Below, in pieces: positions 26,150 to 33,598 of a DNA stretch of 64,000 bases. The notes under the pieces were generated by a model. The model searched no databases. It saw only the letters and a list, made by a program, of their open reading frames with translations, and was not told the origin of the DNA. Source of the stretch: Bradyrhizobium betae (lineage in GTDB: Bacteria > Pseudomonadota > Alphaproteobacteria > Rhizobiales > Xanthobacteraceae); NCBI RefSeq assembly GCF_008932115.1, contig NZ_CP044543.1, positions 4,966,501 through 5,030,500 of the forward strand. Direction: 5' to 3'. The translations under genes were made by a program, and so were the position numbers. Position 1 is the stretch's first letter. Every line of letters starts with the position of its first letter.

Positions 26150-26974
26150 ATGACGGATCGGAAAGCTTCGAGCGAATTGCGGGTGGCTATCGCGGGACTG
26201 GGCTCGATCGGCACAAAGGTCGCGACCGCGCTCGATCAGGGCATCGAAGGGCTGACGCTGTCGGCTGTCGCCGTGCGCGATCCCGCAAAGCATCAGGCTT
26301 TCCTCGAGAGCCTTAGCCGCCCGCCGCAGATCCTGCCGATCGACCAGCTTGGCGAGGCCGCCGACATCGTGGTCGAGTGCGCGCCGAGCAGTCAGCTCCG
26401 CGCGATCGTCGAGCCGGCGGTGAAACGCGGCAGGGCCGCGGTCGTCGTCAGCGTCGGCGGACTGCTCGACAATTTCGATCTCGTCGATCTCGCCCGCGCC
26501 AATGGCGGCCGCATCATCGTGCCGACCGGTGCGCTGATCGGGCTTGACGCGGTCAACGCCGCCGCCGTCGGCACCATTCATTCCGTCAACATGATCACGC
26601 GCAAGCCGATCGACGGCCTGAAGGGTGCACCGTTCATCGTCGAGAACAAGATCGACATCGACAATCTGCGCGAGCCTCTGAAACTGTTCGAGGGCAGCGC
26701 GCGCGAGGCGGCGAAGGGCTTTCCGGCCAACGTCAATGTCGCTGTTGCGCTGTCGCTGGCTGGCATCGGGCCCGATCGCACCCGGATTCAGGTTTGGGCC
26801 GACCCGACCGTGACGCGCAACGTTCACCGCATCGAGGTCGAGGCGGATTCGGCGCGCTTCTCGATGGGCATCGAGAACATCCCGTCCGAAAATCCCAAGA
26901 CCGGGATCATCACCGCGCTGTCCGTGATCGCGCTGCTGCGTAAGCAGCGCGCCACGCTGTGCGTCGGGACGTAG
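26150..26974 (+). CDS. Aspartate-dehydrogenase-like NAD(P)-binding oxidoreductase
   Basis: A 274-residue protein of the NadX/DUF108 family, whose characterised members oxidise L-aspartate to iminoaspartate (oxaloacetate after hydrolysis). The N-terminal Rossmann motif is VAIAGLGSIGTKVA. The central segment has IVVECAPSSQL and VPTGALIGLDAV. The C-terminal substrate region includes KGFPANVNVAVALSLAG and the conserved histidine region TVTRNVHRIEVEA. The ATG at 26150 follows GGAAGG. It is downstream of LysR in the same direction, and linkage to tartrate/malate genes points to a C4 acid or amino-acid pathway rather than NAD synthesis. Exact substrate is inferred. Confidence 0.85.
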   Translation: MTDRKASSELRVAIAGLGSIGTKVATALDQGIEGLTLSAVAVRDPAKHQAFLESLSRPPQILPIDQLGEAADIVVECAPSSQLRAIVEPAVKRGRAAVVVSVGGLLDNFDLVDLARANGGRIIVPTGALIGLDAVNAAAVGTIHSVNMITRKPIDGLKGAPFIVENKIDIDNLREPLKLFEGSAREAAKGFPANVNVAVALSLAGIGPDRTRIQVWADPTVTRNVHRIEVEADSARFSMGIENIPSENPKTGIITALSVIALLRKQRATLCVGT

Positions 26975-27020
26975 CTGGCGTGAGACTTGATTAGCCCAAC
27001 ACGGTGGCGCGCTTTATCAC

Positions 27021-27085
27021 CGTCATCCTTCGAGGCTCCGCTTGCGACGCTATCGCACCGCAAGCGTCGCACCTCAGGATGACGG
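27021..27085. repeat. Palindromic intergenic repeat, family D copy 1
   Basis: About 65 bp: CGTCATCCTTCGAGGCTCCG at left and GCACCTCAGGATGACGG at right, with inner GCTTGCGACGC / GCAAGCGTCGC arms. The same unit recurs at 28679-28742 and, doubled, at 39129-39277. It lies between convergent genes. Confidence 0.85.
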
Positions 27086-27121
27086 AATACATATGCGATC
27101 GCCCGTGGCGCCTATCTCGAC

Positions 27122-28426
27122 TTACGCGCCCGTGACGCGCCAGATCACGTTGCCGACGTCGTCGGCCATCAGCAGCGACTTCTTGTCCGGGCCTATTACG
27201 ACGCCGACCGGACGGCCGTAGGATTCCTTCTCGTCCGGCGCGAGGAAGCCCGACAGGATGTCCCGACCGGGACCGGCGGGCTTGCCGTTTTCGAACGGGA
27301 TGAACACCAGCTTGTAGCCTGACAATGTGCTGCGATTCCACGAGCCGTGCTGACCGATCACCATGCCGTCGGGGAAGCCGGGGAGGGTGCCGGCCGGCAT
27401 CCAGCACAGGCCGAGCGACGCAGTGTGGCCGCCGAGCGCGTAATCCGGTTGAAGCGCCTTGGCGACCATCGCCGGGTCCTGCGGCACGCGGTCGTCGACG
27501 GTCTTGCCCCAGTAGCAATAGGGCCAGCCATAGAAGCCGCCGTCGCGTACCGAGGTGAGATAGTCCGGCGGCGTCTCGTCGCCGAGGCCATCGCGCTCGT
27601 TGACGACGGTCCAGAGCACGTTCGTATTCGGCTCCCACGCCAGGCCGACGGGATTGCGCAGGCCGGCACCGAAGATGCGATGTGTGCCGGCGACGAGGTC
27701 GAGCTCGTAGACCGCGGCGCGGCCTTCCTCGACCTCCATGCCCATCTCGGCGATGTTGCTGAGCGAGCCGACGCCGGCATAGAGCTTCTTGCCGTCGGGG
27801 CTCGCGAGCAGGCTGCGCGTCCAGTGACCGCTCGGCTTGAAGGTAGTGAGCCGCTTGCCTGGCGCGGTGATGCGGTCGGCATTGGCGACATAGGGAAAGG
27901 CCATCACGCCGTCGGTGTTGCCGACGTAGAAGGTGTCGCCGACCAAGGCCATGCCGAACGGCTGGCTGAGATTTTCCATGAAGGCGCCGCGATGCTCGGC
28001 GACGCCGTCGCCGTCCTTGTCGCGCAGCAGCGTGATGCGGTTGGCGGACACGCCGAGAGCCGCGGCGCGCCGCATCGTCGCCTGCATCGCGTAATGAAAC
28101 ACCGACCTCGGCGGGCCGGCGATCTGCGTCGCCTCGGCGATCAGCACGTCGCCATTGGGCAGCACCTCGATCCAGCGCGGATGGTCGAGGCCGGTTGCGA
28201 ACGCATTGACCTTGAGCCCGGGCGCGGTCGTCGGCTTCTGTCCCTCGCTCCAGCCCCGTGCCGTCGGCATCTTCAAGGTCGGCAGCGCGCCTTGCGGCTT
28301 CGCCTGGGGAATCGCGGGGGCCTGGCCCCATGCGGGCGCAGGCGCGGTGCCTGAGAGCTTCCGCCATTGCAGCGCGATGCCGCCGACGAAGGCGACGAAC
28401 TGCGCAAAGATGCTGGAAAAATTCAT
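27122..28426 (-). CDS. Sorbosone-dehydrogenase-like beta-propeller protein
   Basis: A 434-residue protein of the PQQ-type glucose/sorbosone dehydrogenase family, a six-bladed propeller. Start ATG 28426 has AGGGGA upstream. The N-terminus holds one hydrophobic segment (FAQFVAFVGGIALQW), an anchor or uncleaved signal, then a Pro/Ala-rich linker. Typical blades follow: LDHPRWIEVLPNGDVLIAEA, LRDKDGDGVAEH, FGAGLRNPVGLAWEPNT, YGWPYCYWG and IGQHGSWNRS. Such enzymes oxidise sugars or aldoses in the periplasm and pass electrons to the respiratory chain. PQQ use is inferred from family; no pqq genes are present here. Confidence 0.85.
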   Translation of the reverse strand: MNFSSIFAQFVAFVGGIALQWRKLSGTAPAPAWGQAPAIPQAKPQGALPTLKMPTARGWSEGQKPTTAPGLKVNAFATGLDHPRWIEVLPNGDVLIAEATQIAGPPRSVFHYAMQATMRRAAALGVSANRITLLRDKDGDGVAEHRGAFMENLSQPFGMALVGDTFYVGNTDGVMAFPYVANADRITAPGKRLTTFKPSGHWTRSLLASPDGKKLYAGVGSLSNIAEMGMEVEEGRAAVYELDLVAGTHRIFGAGLRNPVGLAWEPNTNVLWTVVNERDGLGDETPPDYLTSVRDGGFYGWPYCYWGKTVDDRVPQDPAMVAKALQPDYALGGHTASLGLCWMPAGTLPGFPDGMVIGQHGSWNRSTLSGYKLVFIPFENGKPAGPGRDILSGFLAPDEKESYGRPVGVVIGPDKKSLLMADDVGNVIWRVTGA

Positions 28427-28792
28427 CAAAATCCCCTGTTGAACGTGCGGCACAGTCCAACGACGGATCGTCCGGGATTGGCCCGAAGCCCCGCGCGGGC
28501 TCAGGCCTGATCGTCGACCTCTCCAGATCCACGATTAACGTGTCGTCGTGCCTCGTTGCGGGCGCATCCAACTGGGTAGCGGTAAAAAGGTCAACCAGCA
28601 CCGGCCCGCATCGGGCCGTTTATGGCCCGCGCAATGGCGGCACGCCGAATTTGCATGGCAAGGAGGCAAGTCTATCCCCGTCGTCCTGAGGTACGAGCCA
28701 TGGGGCGCAACGCGCGCCATGGGGAGCCTCGAAGGATGACGGGACCAGCTGTGACGTTGTGCGGAGAGCGCGGCAGGGAAGGCGTGTGCCCG
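28427..28792. other. Gene-less interval upstream of sorbosone-dehydrogenase-like gene
   Basis: About 366 bp with no credible gene. It contains the upstream region of the minus-strand dehydrogenase gene and a family D repeat at 28679-28742. No other structure was recognised. Confidence 0.5.
28679..28742. repeat. Palindromic intergenic repeat, family D copy 2
   Basis: CGTCGTCCTGAGGTACGAGC at left, GGGAGCCTCGAAGGATGACGG at right, in inverted order relative to copy 1 at 27021. The inner palindrome is CATGGGGCGCAACGCGCGCCATGG-like. It begins about 250 bp before the dehydrogenase start. Confidence 0.8.
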
Positions 28793-29419
28793 TCACCGCG
28801 GCGACAGGAACGGGATGATCATCGGCACGCGGCGGCAATAGGCGCCGTAGGCGTCTTCGCCGAGCTCCTTGGACAGGAACACCTCTTCCATCCGGCCCTT
28901 CTGCCACATGCCGAGCGAGATCAGGATCGCGCCGAGGATTGTCGTGACCATGCCGATCGCGATCCCGGTGACGAGCATGCCGAAGATCAGCCCGGTGTAG
29001 ATCGGGTGACGCACGATGCCGTAGGGGCCGGTGTCGATGACGCGGTGGTCTTCCTTGTGGGTGATGGTGTTGGACCAGAACTTTCCGAGATGCAGCCGGC
29101 CCCACCAGGCGAAGGCGATGCCGGCGATCGAGAGCACCGCGGCGACATAGATGCCGCTGTTGCCGAGCACCCAGAGCGGCTTCCAGCCCAGCAGCTCCGC
29201 AACCCACGGCGTGAACAGGATGCCGCCGACTAGGATCGGCAGGCTGTAGCGCTGCGACTCCAGCGTCATGACCTGCTTCTTGGTCTGGCCCTGCCAGAAC
29301 GAGGCGCCGATCCAGCTGAGGAGAAAGGCGAGCCAGATCAGTGCGAGGAGTTCGGTCGGCCAGCTCGTGGTCCAGCCACCCCAGGCCACGGAGAGAAGCT
29401 TGCTGAAATCGAAGGACAT
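28793..29419 (-). CDS. Isoprenylcysteine carboxyl methyltransferase-like membrane protein
   Basis: A 208-residue integral membrane protein with about five hydrophobic segments and the ICMT/phospholipid-methyltransferase signature near the C-terminus: VIDTGPYGIVRHPIYTGLIF (the RHPxY motif that helps bind S-adenosylmethionine), then a tail containing EVFLSKELGEDAYGAYCRRV, matching the E-x-x-L-x-x-x-G-x-x-Y-x-x-Y pattern. In bacteria the substrate is rarely known: lipids, isoprenoids and thiols are all possible. It is the last gene of a tight three-gene minus-strand run with an NAD epimerase (31 bases upstream) and an Mpo1-like gene, suggesting a lipid-related job. Confidence 0.83.
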   Translation of the reverse strand: MSFDFSKLLSVAWGGWTTSWPTELLALIWLAFLLSWIGASFWQGQTKKQVMTLESQRYSLPILVGGILFTPWVAELLGWKPLWVLGNSGIYVAAVLSIAGIAFAWWGRLHLGKFWSNTITHKEDHRVIDTGPYGIVRHPIYTGLIFGMLVTGIAIGMVTTILGAILISLGMWQKGRMEEVFLSKELGEDAYGAYCRRVPMIIPFLSPR

Positions 29420-29450
29420 GCCGAAATGTTCTTTGCTTTGGGCGGAGCGG

Positions 29451-30482
29451 TCAGCTCGCGCGCGAGGACAGCGCGTGATGCTCGATGGCGCCGGAGGGGA
29501 CTTCGCCGCCGCGGGCGAGCAGATGGGTGATGGTTTCGCGCAGCACCGGCTCGATCGGGCGCGGCGCGTAGCCGAGCTCGTTGCGGGCCTTGTCGATCGA
29601 CAGATCGCTCGCGGCCAGCGCGATGCGCACGCCCTCGGCGGTGCCGTTGGGCGGGCGGCGCGTGATGCGATCGGAGATGGATTCCAGCATGATCGCGGAG
29701 AGCTCGGCGATCTTGCCGGGCACGACGACCGGATACTGCCGCCGTCCGCTCATCGCCGACATCATCCGCAGGATGTTGCCGAGCGGGACGCAGTCACCGC
29801 CGAGGATATAGCGCTGGCCGATGCGGCCGCGTTCCATCGTCAGCACGAGGCCCATCGCGACATCGCGGACATCGACGAGGTTGACCAGGAAGTTGAGATG
29901 CGGCTGCACCTTCTTCTGGAGGAAGTACCAGAGCATCGCGGTCGGCGGCGTCAGATTGTGGTCGGCGGCGCCGATCGGCATGGTCGGCGTGCCGATCACG
30001 AGCGGGAAGCCGGCGGCCGCGGCCTTCGCGGCGCAATGCTCGGCGAGCGACTTCGAGCGCGTATAGGCGCCCGGCATCGCGTCGGCCGGCTGCAGCGCCT
30101 CTTCGGCGGGAACGCCCTTGAGGTCGCAATAGGGGAACAGGATCGATTCCGTCGAGCAATGCAGGAAGCGCGACACGCCGCGCTTCATCGCCGCCGCGAG
30201 CACGGTCTCGGTTCCGCGGCAATTGACGTCGTGAAAGTCCTGCTTGTTGGCGACCCACATGCCCGGCAGGCCGGCGAGGTGATAGACCTGATCGACGCCA
30301 GCGATCGCAGCATCCACCGCGGCACCATCCAGCACCGAGCCTTGGACATGTTCAACGTCCGTGTTTGCCGCGGCCGGGGGCCGGACATCGAGAACGCGCA
30401 CCCGCTGCCCACGGGCGCGGAGCGCTTCGACGAGGTGATGTCCGATGAAACCACTGCCACCGGTAACCAGTACGAGAGCCAT
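29451..30482 (-). CDS. NAD-dependent epimerase/dehydratase (extended SDR, DFR/HpnA-like)
   Basis: A 343-residue extended short-chain dehydrogenase. N-terminal LVTGGSGFIGHHLVEAL binds NAD(P); the catalytic Ser/Tyr/Lys are visible as FLHCSTESILF and GAYTRSKSLAEH (YxxxK written YTRSK). The pattern resembles dihydroflavonol reductase, 3-beta-hydroxysteroid dehydrogenase and the hopanoid-linked HpnA group. The start at 30482 begins exactly at the Rossmann fold; the frame to 30665 overlaps the next gene and is rejected. It lies in the middle of a three-gene operon between Mpo1-like and ICMT-like membrane proteins. A sterol-, hopanoid- or other lipid-type substrate is inferred. Confidence 0.85.
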   Translation of the reverse strand: MALVLVTGGSGFIGHHLVEALRARGQRVRVLDVRPPAAANTDVEHVQGSVLDGAAVDAAIAGVDQVYHLAGLPGMWVANKQDFHDVNCRGTETVLAAAMKRGVSRFLHCSTESILFPYCDLKGVPAEEALQPADAMPGAYTRSKSLAEHCAAKAAAAGFPLVIGTPTMPIGAADHNLTPPTAMLWYFLQKKVQPHLNFLVNLVDVRDVAMGLVLTMERGRIGQRYILGGDCVPLGNILRMMSAMSGRRQYPVVVPGKIAELSAIMLESISDRITRRPPNGTAEGVRIALAASDLSIDKARNELGYAPRPIEPVLRETITHLLARGGEVPSGAIEHHALSSRAS

Positions 30483-30510
30483 GCAGAAGGTTGCTGTTTC
30501 GCTTCTAGAA

Positions 30511-31044
30511 TTATCGGGTTGAAAGGGAATTGGTCGGAAGAGGCGCCAGAATCGCGGCAAGGTCACGGCGGAAACCCAGCGCAATGAACAATTTCGCCAT
30601 GACAAACATCGGCCCAAGCAACAGATGCGACGGAAAAGTGAACAACGAGGCTTCGCGCCCCTCAAAAACCTTGTGGCCGATGGTCTGCGCGGTAACGCCG
30701 AGTCCGACCAGCGCAGCGAAAATTGCCCACATCATTGCGGTGCTGGCCTGCGCCGAAATGGTCGTCGCGATCGAAAACAGCACGACGGAGACGGCCAGAA
30801 TGCCGACCCCCAACGCTACGTCCAGCAGCAGCCAGTAGACGAGAACTGGCAGCGCCAGGATCACCGCCAGACTGACCTCGAATCCGGCCACCGGCACCTT
30901 CACAAGCGTTAGCGGCAGCACAGCGCCAGTGAAGAGCAGGAGGATACCGATCACATGCATCGCCGTGTTCCGGGGATCGCGATGGTATTCAACATAAACA
31001 GCAAGTTGGCGCTGAAAATAGCCACCCATCTCGGTCTCGTGCAT
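30511..31044 (-). CDS. Mpo1-like (DUF962) membrane protein
   Basis: A 177-residue membrane protein of the YGL010w/Mpo1 family. Yeast Mpo1 is an Fe(II)-dependent dioxygenase in alpha-oxidation of 2-hydroxy fatty acids. The conserved histidines are present: VEYHRDPRNTAMHVIGI near the N-terminus and TIGHKVFEGREA before FPSHLLLGPMFVMAKLF at the C-terminus. Four hydrophobic segments lie between. The ATG at 31044 is chosen (MHETEMGG); Met at 31029 is possible and the frame to 31095 is not supported. It is the first gene of a run with the SDR and ICMT-like genes, spaced 28 and 31 bases. Confidence 0.85.
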   Translation of the reverse strand: MHETEMGGYFQRQLAVYVEYHRDPRNTAMHVIGILLLFTGAVLPLTLVKVPVAGFEVSLAVILALPVLVYWLLLDVALGVGILAVSVVLFSIATTISAQASTAMMWAIFAALVGLGVTAQTIGHKVFEGREASLFTFPSHLLLGPMFVMAKLFIALGFRRDLAAILAPLPTNSLSTR

Positions 31045-31196
31045 TGCGGTCGGGGACAACGAAGAAAGCCTATAGCACCGGACCGGGCAGTGCACAAACC
31101 GGCGCTATTGTCGCGCAAGACCGTGGTCTCGCGCTGTGAGACAGGTCACAAAACGGAAGAACTTCAAGGGGTTCCGTCAGCCCAGGCCGCGCTCGC

Positions 31197-31892
31197 TCAG
31201 TGCTTCTTGGCGGGCTTTTTCGCCGCAGGCGCAGGCGCCGCAGCCGGATGCGCAGGTGCCTCCTCCGGCACCTTGGCATAGGTTGCGATTTGCAACTGGC
31301 TGTTGGCGGCCGAGGTCGGCTTGGCCCTGTCGAGAAACTGCTCCTCGCCGAGGCCGATCGGATGCAGCCGCTTCGTCGAGATCTTGAACGTGTTCACCAG
31401 GACGTCGCGGATCGCATCGGCGCGGCGCTGGCTCAGGATCGCATTGGCCTCGCGCGTCTTGGCATTGGATTCGACGTGGCCGACGATCAGGAACGTGTAG
31501 GGCAGCAGCGAGGAGTGGACCAGCGCGTCCGCGATGCGGCCGACGGTCTGGTACGAGGCCGGCTGGATGATCGGCGTGTCGGGGTCGAACTGGATCTGCG
31601 CCGTGAAGGTGGGCAGCTTGGCCAGATCAGGCGCGATCAGCGGCCGGTTGACCGGACCCGGATCATTCTTGATCCTGGCCTTGGCGCGCTCCATCACCTG
31701 CAGCTTCAGCGCGGGGAGGTCGACTTCGGCGGCTTCCTCGAAATGGTTGAGCTTGCCGATGATGTCGTCGCGGGTCGGCGCCGCCGTCTGCGCGCTGGCT
31801 GTTCCCGGGAGCAAGGCGAGGCCAAGACTGATACCAAGACTGATACCAAGCGCGATGGCGGTTCCGGTGCTGAAGAGGCTGCTGGCGCGCAT
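31197..31892 (-). CDS. OmpA-domain outer-membrane/periplasmic protein
   Basis: A 231-residue exported protein. The signal peptide contains a repeated ISLG unit (LGISLGISLGLALLPGTASA). After a helical region comes an OmpA/MotB-type peptidoglycan-binding domain (FDPDTPIIQPASYQTVGRIA, LIVGHVESNAKTREANAILS, QRRADAIRDVLV, RLHPIGLGEEQFL), then an Ala/Pro/Lys-rich tail. The usual TD at the start of the binding loop is replaced by GHVES. Its ATG overlaps the stop of the Cys-rich gene by one base (TGATG), so translation is probably coupled and the two products may work together at the envelope. Confidence 0.87.
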   Translation of the reverse strand: MRASSLFSTGTAIALGISLGISLGLALLPGTASAQTAAPTRDDIIGKLNHFEEAAEVDLPALKLQVMERAKARIKNDPGPVNRPLIAPDLAKLPTFTAQIQFDPDTPIIQPASYQTVGRIADALVHSSLLPYTFLIVGHVESNAKTREANAILSQRRADAIRDVLVNTFKISTKRLHPIGLGEEQFLDRAKPTSAANSQLQIATYAKVPEEAPAHPAAAPAPAAKKPAKKH

Positions 31893-32308
31893 CACCGATA
31901 CCCCGCGTCGTCGACGGCCTTCAGGCAGTTGTTGCTGATGCCCTTGGGGGTCGAGATCAGGCAGGGGATCGACTTGCTGGTCTCCTTGGTCGAACCGTTG
32001 CAGACCTTGACGATCTCGCGCTGGCAGGCGTTCGCGACCGTGACACGGGCGGCGACGCGCTTCTGGATGGCGTCGAAGGCGCCGAGATAGTCGCTCTGGC
32101 ATTGCTGGGACAGCACGTCCCGGTTGCGGGACAGGCACTCCTTCAGGCGGGTCGAATCCGGATTGACGCCGCGGCAATTGGCGACGATTTCCGCACCGCA
32201 GCTCTTCGCCAGCAGCCCGATCGAATCGCCAAAGCTCATGGTCTCCGCCGCGCTCAGCGACGGCATCCCCAATGCCAGCAAGATCAGTGTGATGGAGCCC
32301 CGGACCAT
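31892..32308 (-). CDS. Cys-rich exported hypothetical protein
   Basis: A 138-residue protein with a signal peptide (SITLILLALGMPSLSAAE) and seven cysteines in the mature part (KSCGAEI, ANCRGVN, KECLSRN, QQCQSD, NACQREIVKVC, IPCLIS, NNCLKA), a spacing reminiscent of Cys-rich GLG1-like repeats. Disulfides in the periplasm are likely. ATG at 32308 begins the signal peptide; TTG at 32344 is possible but weaker. It is coupled by a one-base overlap to the downstream OmpA-domain gene. Function is unknown. Confidence 0.75.
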   Translation of the reverse strand: MVRGSITLILLALGMPSLSAAETMSFGDSIGLLAKSCGAEIVANCRGVNPDSTRLKECLSRNRDVLSQQCQSDYLGAFDAIQKRVAARVTVANACQREIVKVCNGSTKETSKSIPCLISTPKGISNNCLKAVDDAGYR

Positions 32309-32396
32309 AGGCGCATCTGATACGGGGAAGTTCGCGGTGGTCAAGGGCTGTTCGGGCGAGAACTGTCGACAGTTCGGCCAGTGCGGCGAACAGTCC

Positions 32397-32681
32397 TCAC
32401 TCGGCGTCGGCGAGGGGCGGCCATTCGATCAGGGCGAAGGTGTGTCTCGCCAAATCCTCGGCCACGGCAGGGTCGGCCTTGAGTTCGTCCAGCGTCCGCG
32501 GCTGGGGAAGCTGGCGGCCGTCCGCGGCCAACTCCTGGGCGTAGAATTCGAGCGCGTCGGGCGCACTCTCCAGCGCGTCGTCGATGTCGTCACCGCCGGA
32601 AATGCAGCCGGGCAGGTCCGGAAACCACAGGCTGACGGCATCCGGCTCTGTCTCCTCGATGATGGCGACGTACTGAGGCAT
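32397..32681 (-). CDS. HicB-like antitoxin-type protein, orphan
   Basis: A 94-residue protein with the HicB partial RNase H-like fold: MPQYVAIIEETEPDAVSLWF then PDLPGCISGGDDIDDALESA, the classic opening of HicB antitoxins. The C-terminal part (LPQPRTLDELKADPAVAEDL) is a short helical segment in place of the DNA-binding tail seen in many HicB proteins. No HicA-like frame (about 60 residues, basic, double-stranded-RNA-binding fold) lies on either side, so it is an orphan. It may regulate a distant partner or have another role. Confidence 0.8.
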   Translation of the reverse strand: MPQYVAIIEETEPDAVSLWFPDLPGCISGGDDIDDALESAPDALEFYAQELAADGRQLPQPRTLDELKADPAVAEDLARHTFALIEWPPLADAE

Positions 32682-32757
32682 GGCAGACCGATAGTCCAAG
32701 AGTTGTGCCGGGAGGTTTGATTTCGATTATGAGTACCTCATCTGCGGAGGTAAGCAA

Positions 32758-33585
32758 TTGAGTGGATTGACGTTAGCGGAAGGCGCCGGGTCGTTCCTGT
32801 TTCATGATGTTGGTGCCGTCCCCGGGCCACGTACGATGCGGGTCTTCTCGTTTTGCCCCGGATCGAGCACGCGGCACACGCGCATCATCATGGCGATGCA
32901 TGGCGTCGATCGCGCCGCTGCGGAGTTTCGCGATCTTCTCGCCCCGCAAGCCGAACGTAATGGGCAGATCGTGCTGGTGCCGGAGTTCGATCCGGATCAG
33001 TTCCCGGGCGTCCATGCGTACAATTTCGGCGGCGTGCGACGGCCCCCGCCCGACAACACGGTCTTGCCGCGCGATCATTGGAATTTCGGGGTGATCGACC
33101 GGCTGTTTCACCATGTTCGACAGGCGATCGGATCCAGCCGGGAAACCTTCGGTCTGTTCGGCAATTCAGCGGGCGCCCAATTTGTCCTGCGTTATCTCGC
33201 ACTCAACGAGGCTGCGTCCGTTGATCTCGCCGTGGCCGCCAACTGCGGGTGCTACATGCTGCCCAGCCTCACCAAGGACTATCCGGACGGCATGGGCGGG
33301 ATTGGCCTCGACGAGAGTTATCTGCGGAGGTATTTGGCGCGCCCTTTGGTCATTCTGCTGGGCGACGCCGACAACGACCCGAACGATCCCCATTTGCCCC
33401 GCTGGGACGAGGCGATGGCGCAAGGGCCTCATCGCCTCGCGCGCGGACTCTGGCATTTCGATCACTGCAAGGAGCTGGCCAGGGGTCTCGGTGTCGCGCT
33501 GGGCTGGAGACTCGAGATCGCGCCCGGTGCCGGGCATGTCGACCAGCTGATTTACGACCAGGGAGCCGACATCTTGATCGGCTGA
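32758..33585 (+). CDS. Alpha/beta hydrolase (esterase/depolymerase-like)
   Basis: A 275-residue hydrolase without signal peptide. The triad is visible: nucleophile in LFGNSAGAQFVLRYL (G-N-S-A-G), acid in VILLGDADNDPND, histidine in APGAGHVDQ. The oxyanion strand IIMAMHGVDRAAAEF is like those of polyhydroxyalkanoate depolymerases and related esterases. The start is TTG at 32758, set by GGAGG seven bases upstream; no ATG is suitably placed. It is transcribed convergently with uvrD, 13 bases apart. Substrate is unknown. Confidence 0.82.
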   Translation: MSGLTLAEGAGSFLFHDVGAVPGPRTMRVFSFCPGSSTRHTRIIMAMHGVDRAAAEFRDLLAPQAERNGQIVLVPEFDPDQFPGVHAYNFGGVRRPPPDNTVLPRDHWNFGVIDRLFHHVRQAIGSSRETFGLFGNSAGAQFVLRYLALNEAASVDLAVAANCGCYMLPSLTKDYPDGMGGIGLDESYLRRYLARPLVILLGDADNDPNDPHLPRWDEAMAQGPHRLARGLWHFDHCKELARGLGVALGWRLEIAPGAGHVDQLIYDQGADILIG

Positions 33586-33598
33586 GCAGAGGCGAAGC

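Noticed and set aside
29451..30665. 404-codon version of the NAD epimerase with an extra N-terminus
   Set aside because: The extension overlaps the 3' end of the Mpo1-like gene and precedes the Rossmann start at 30482.
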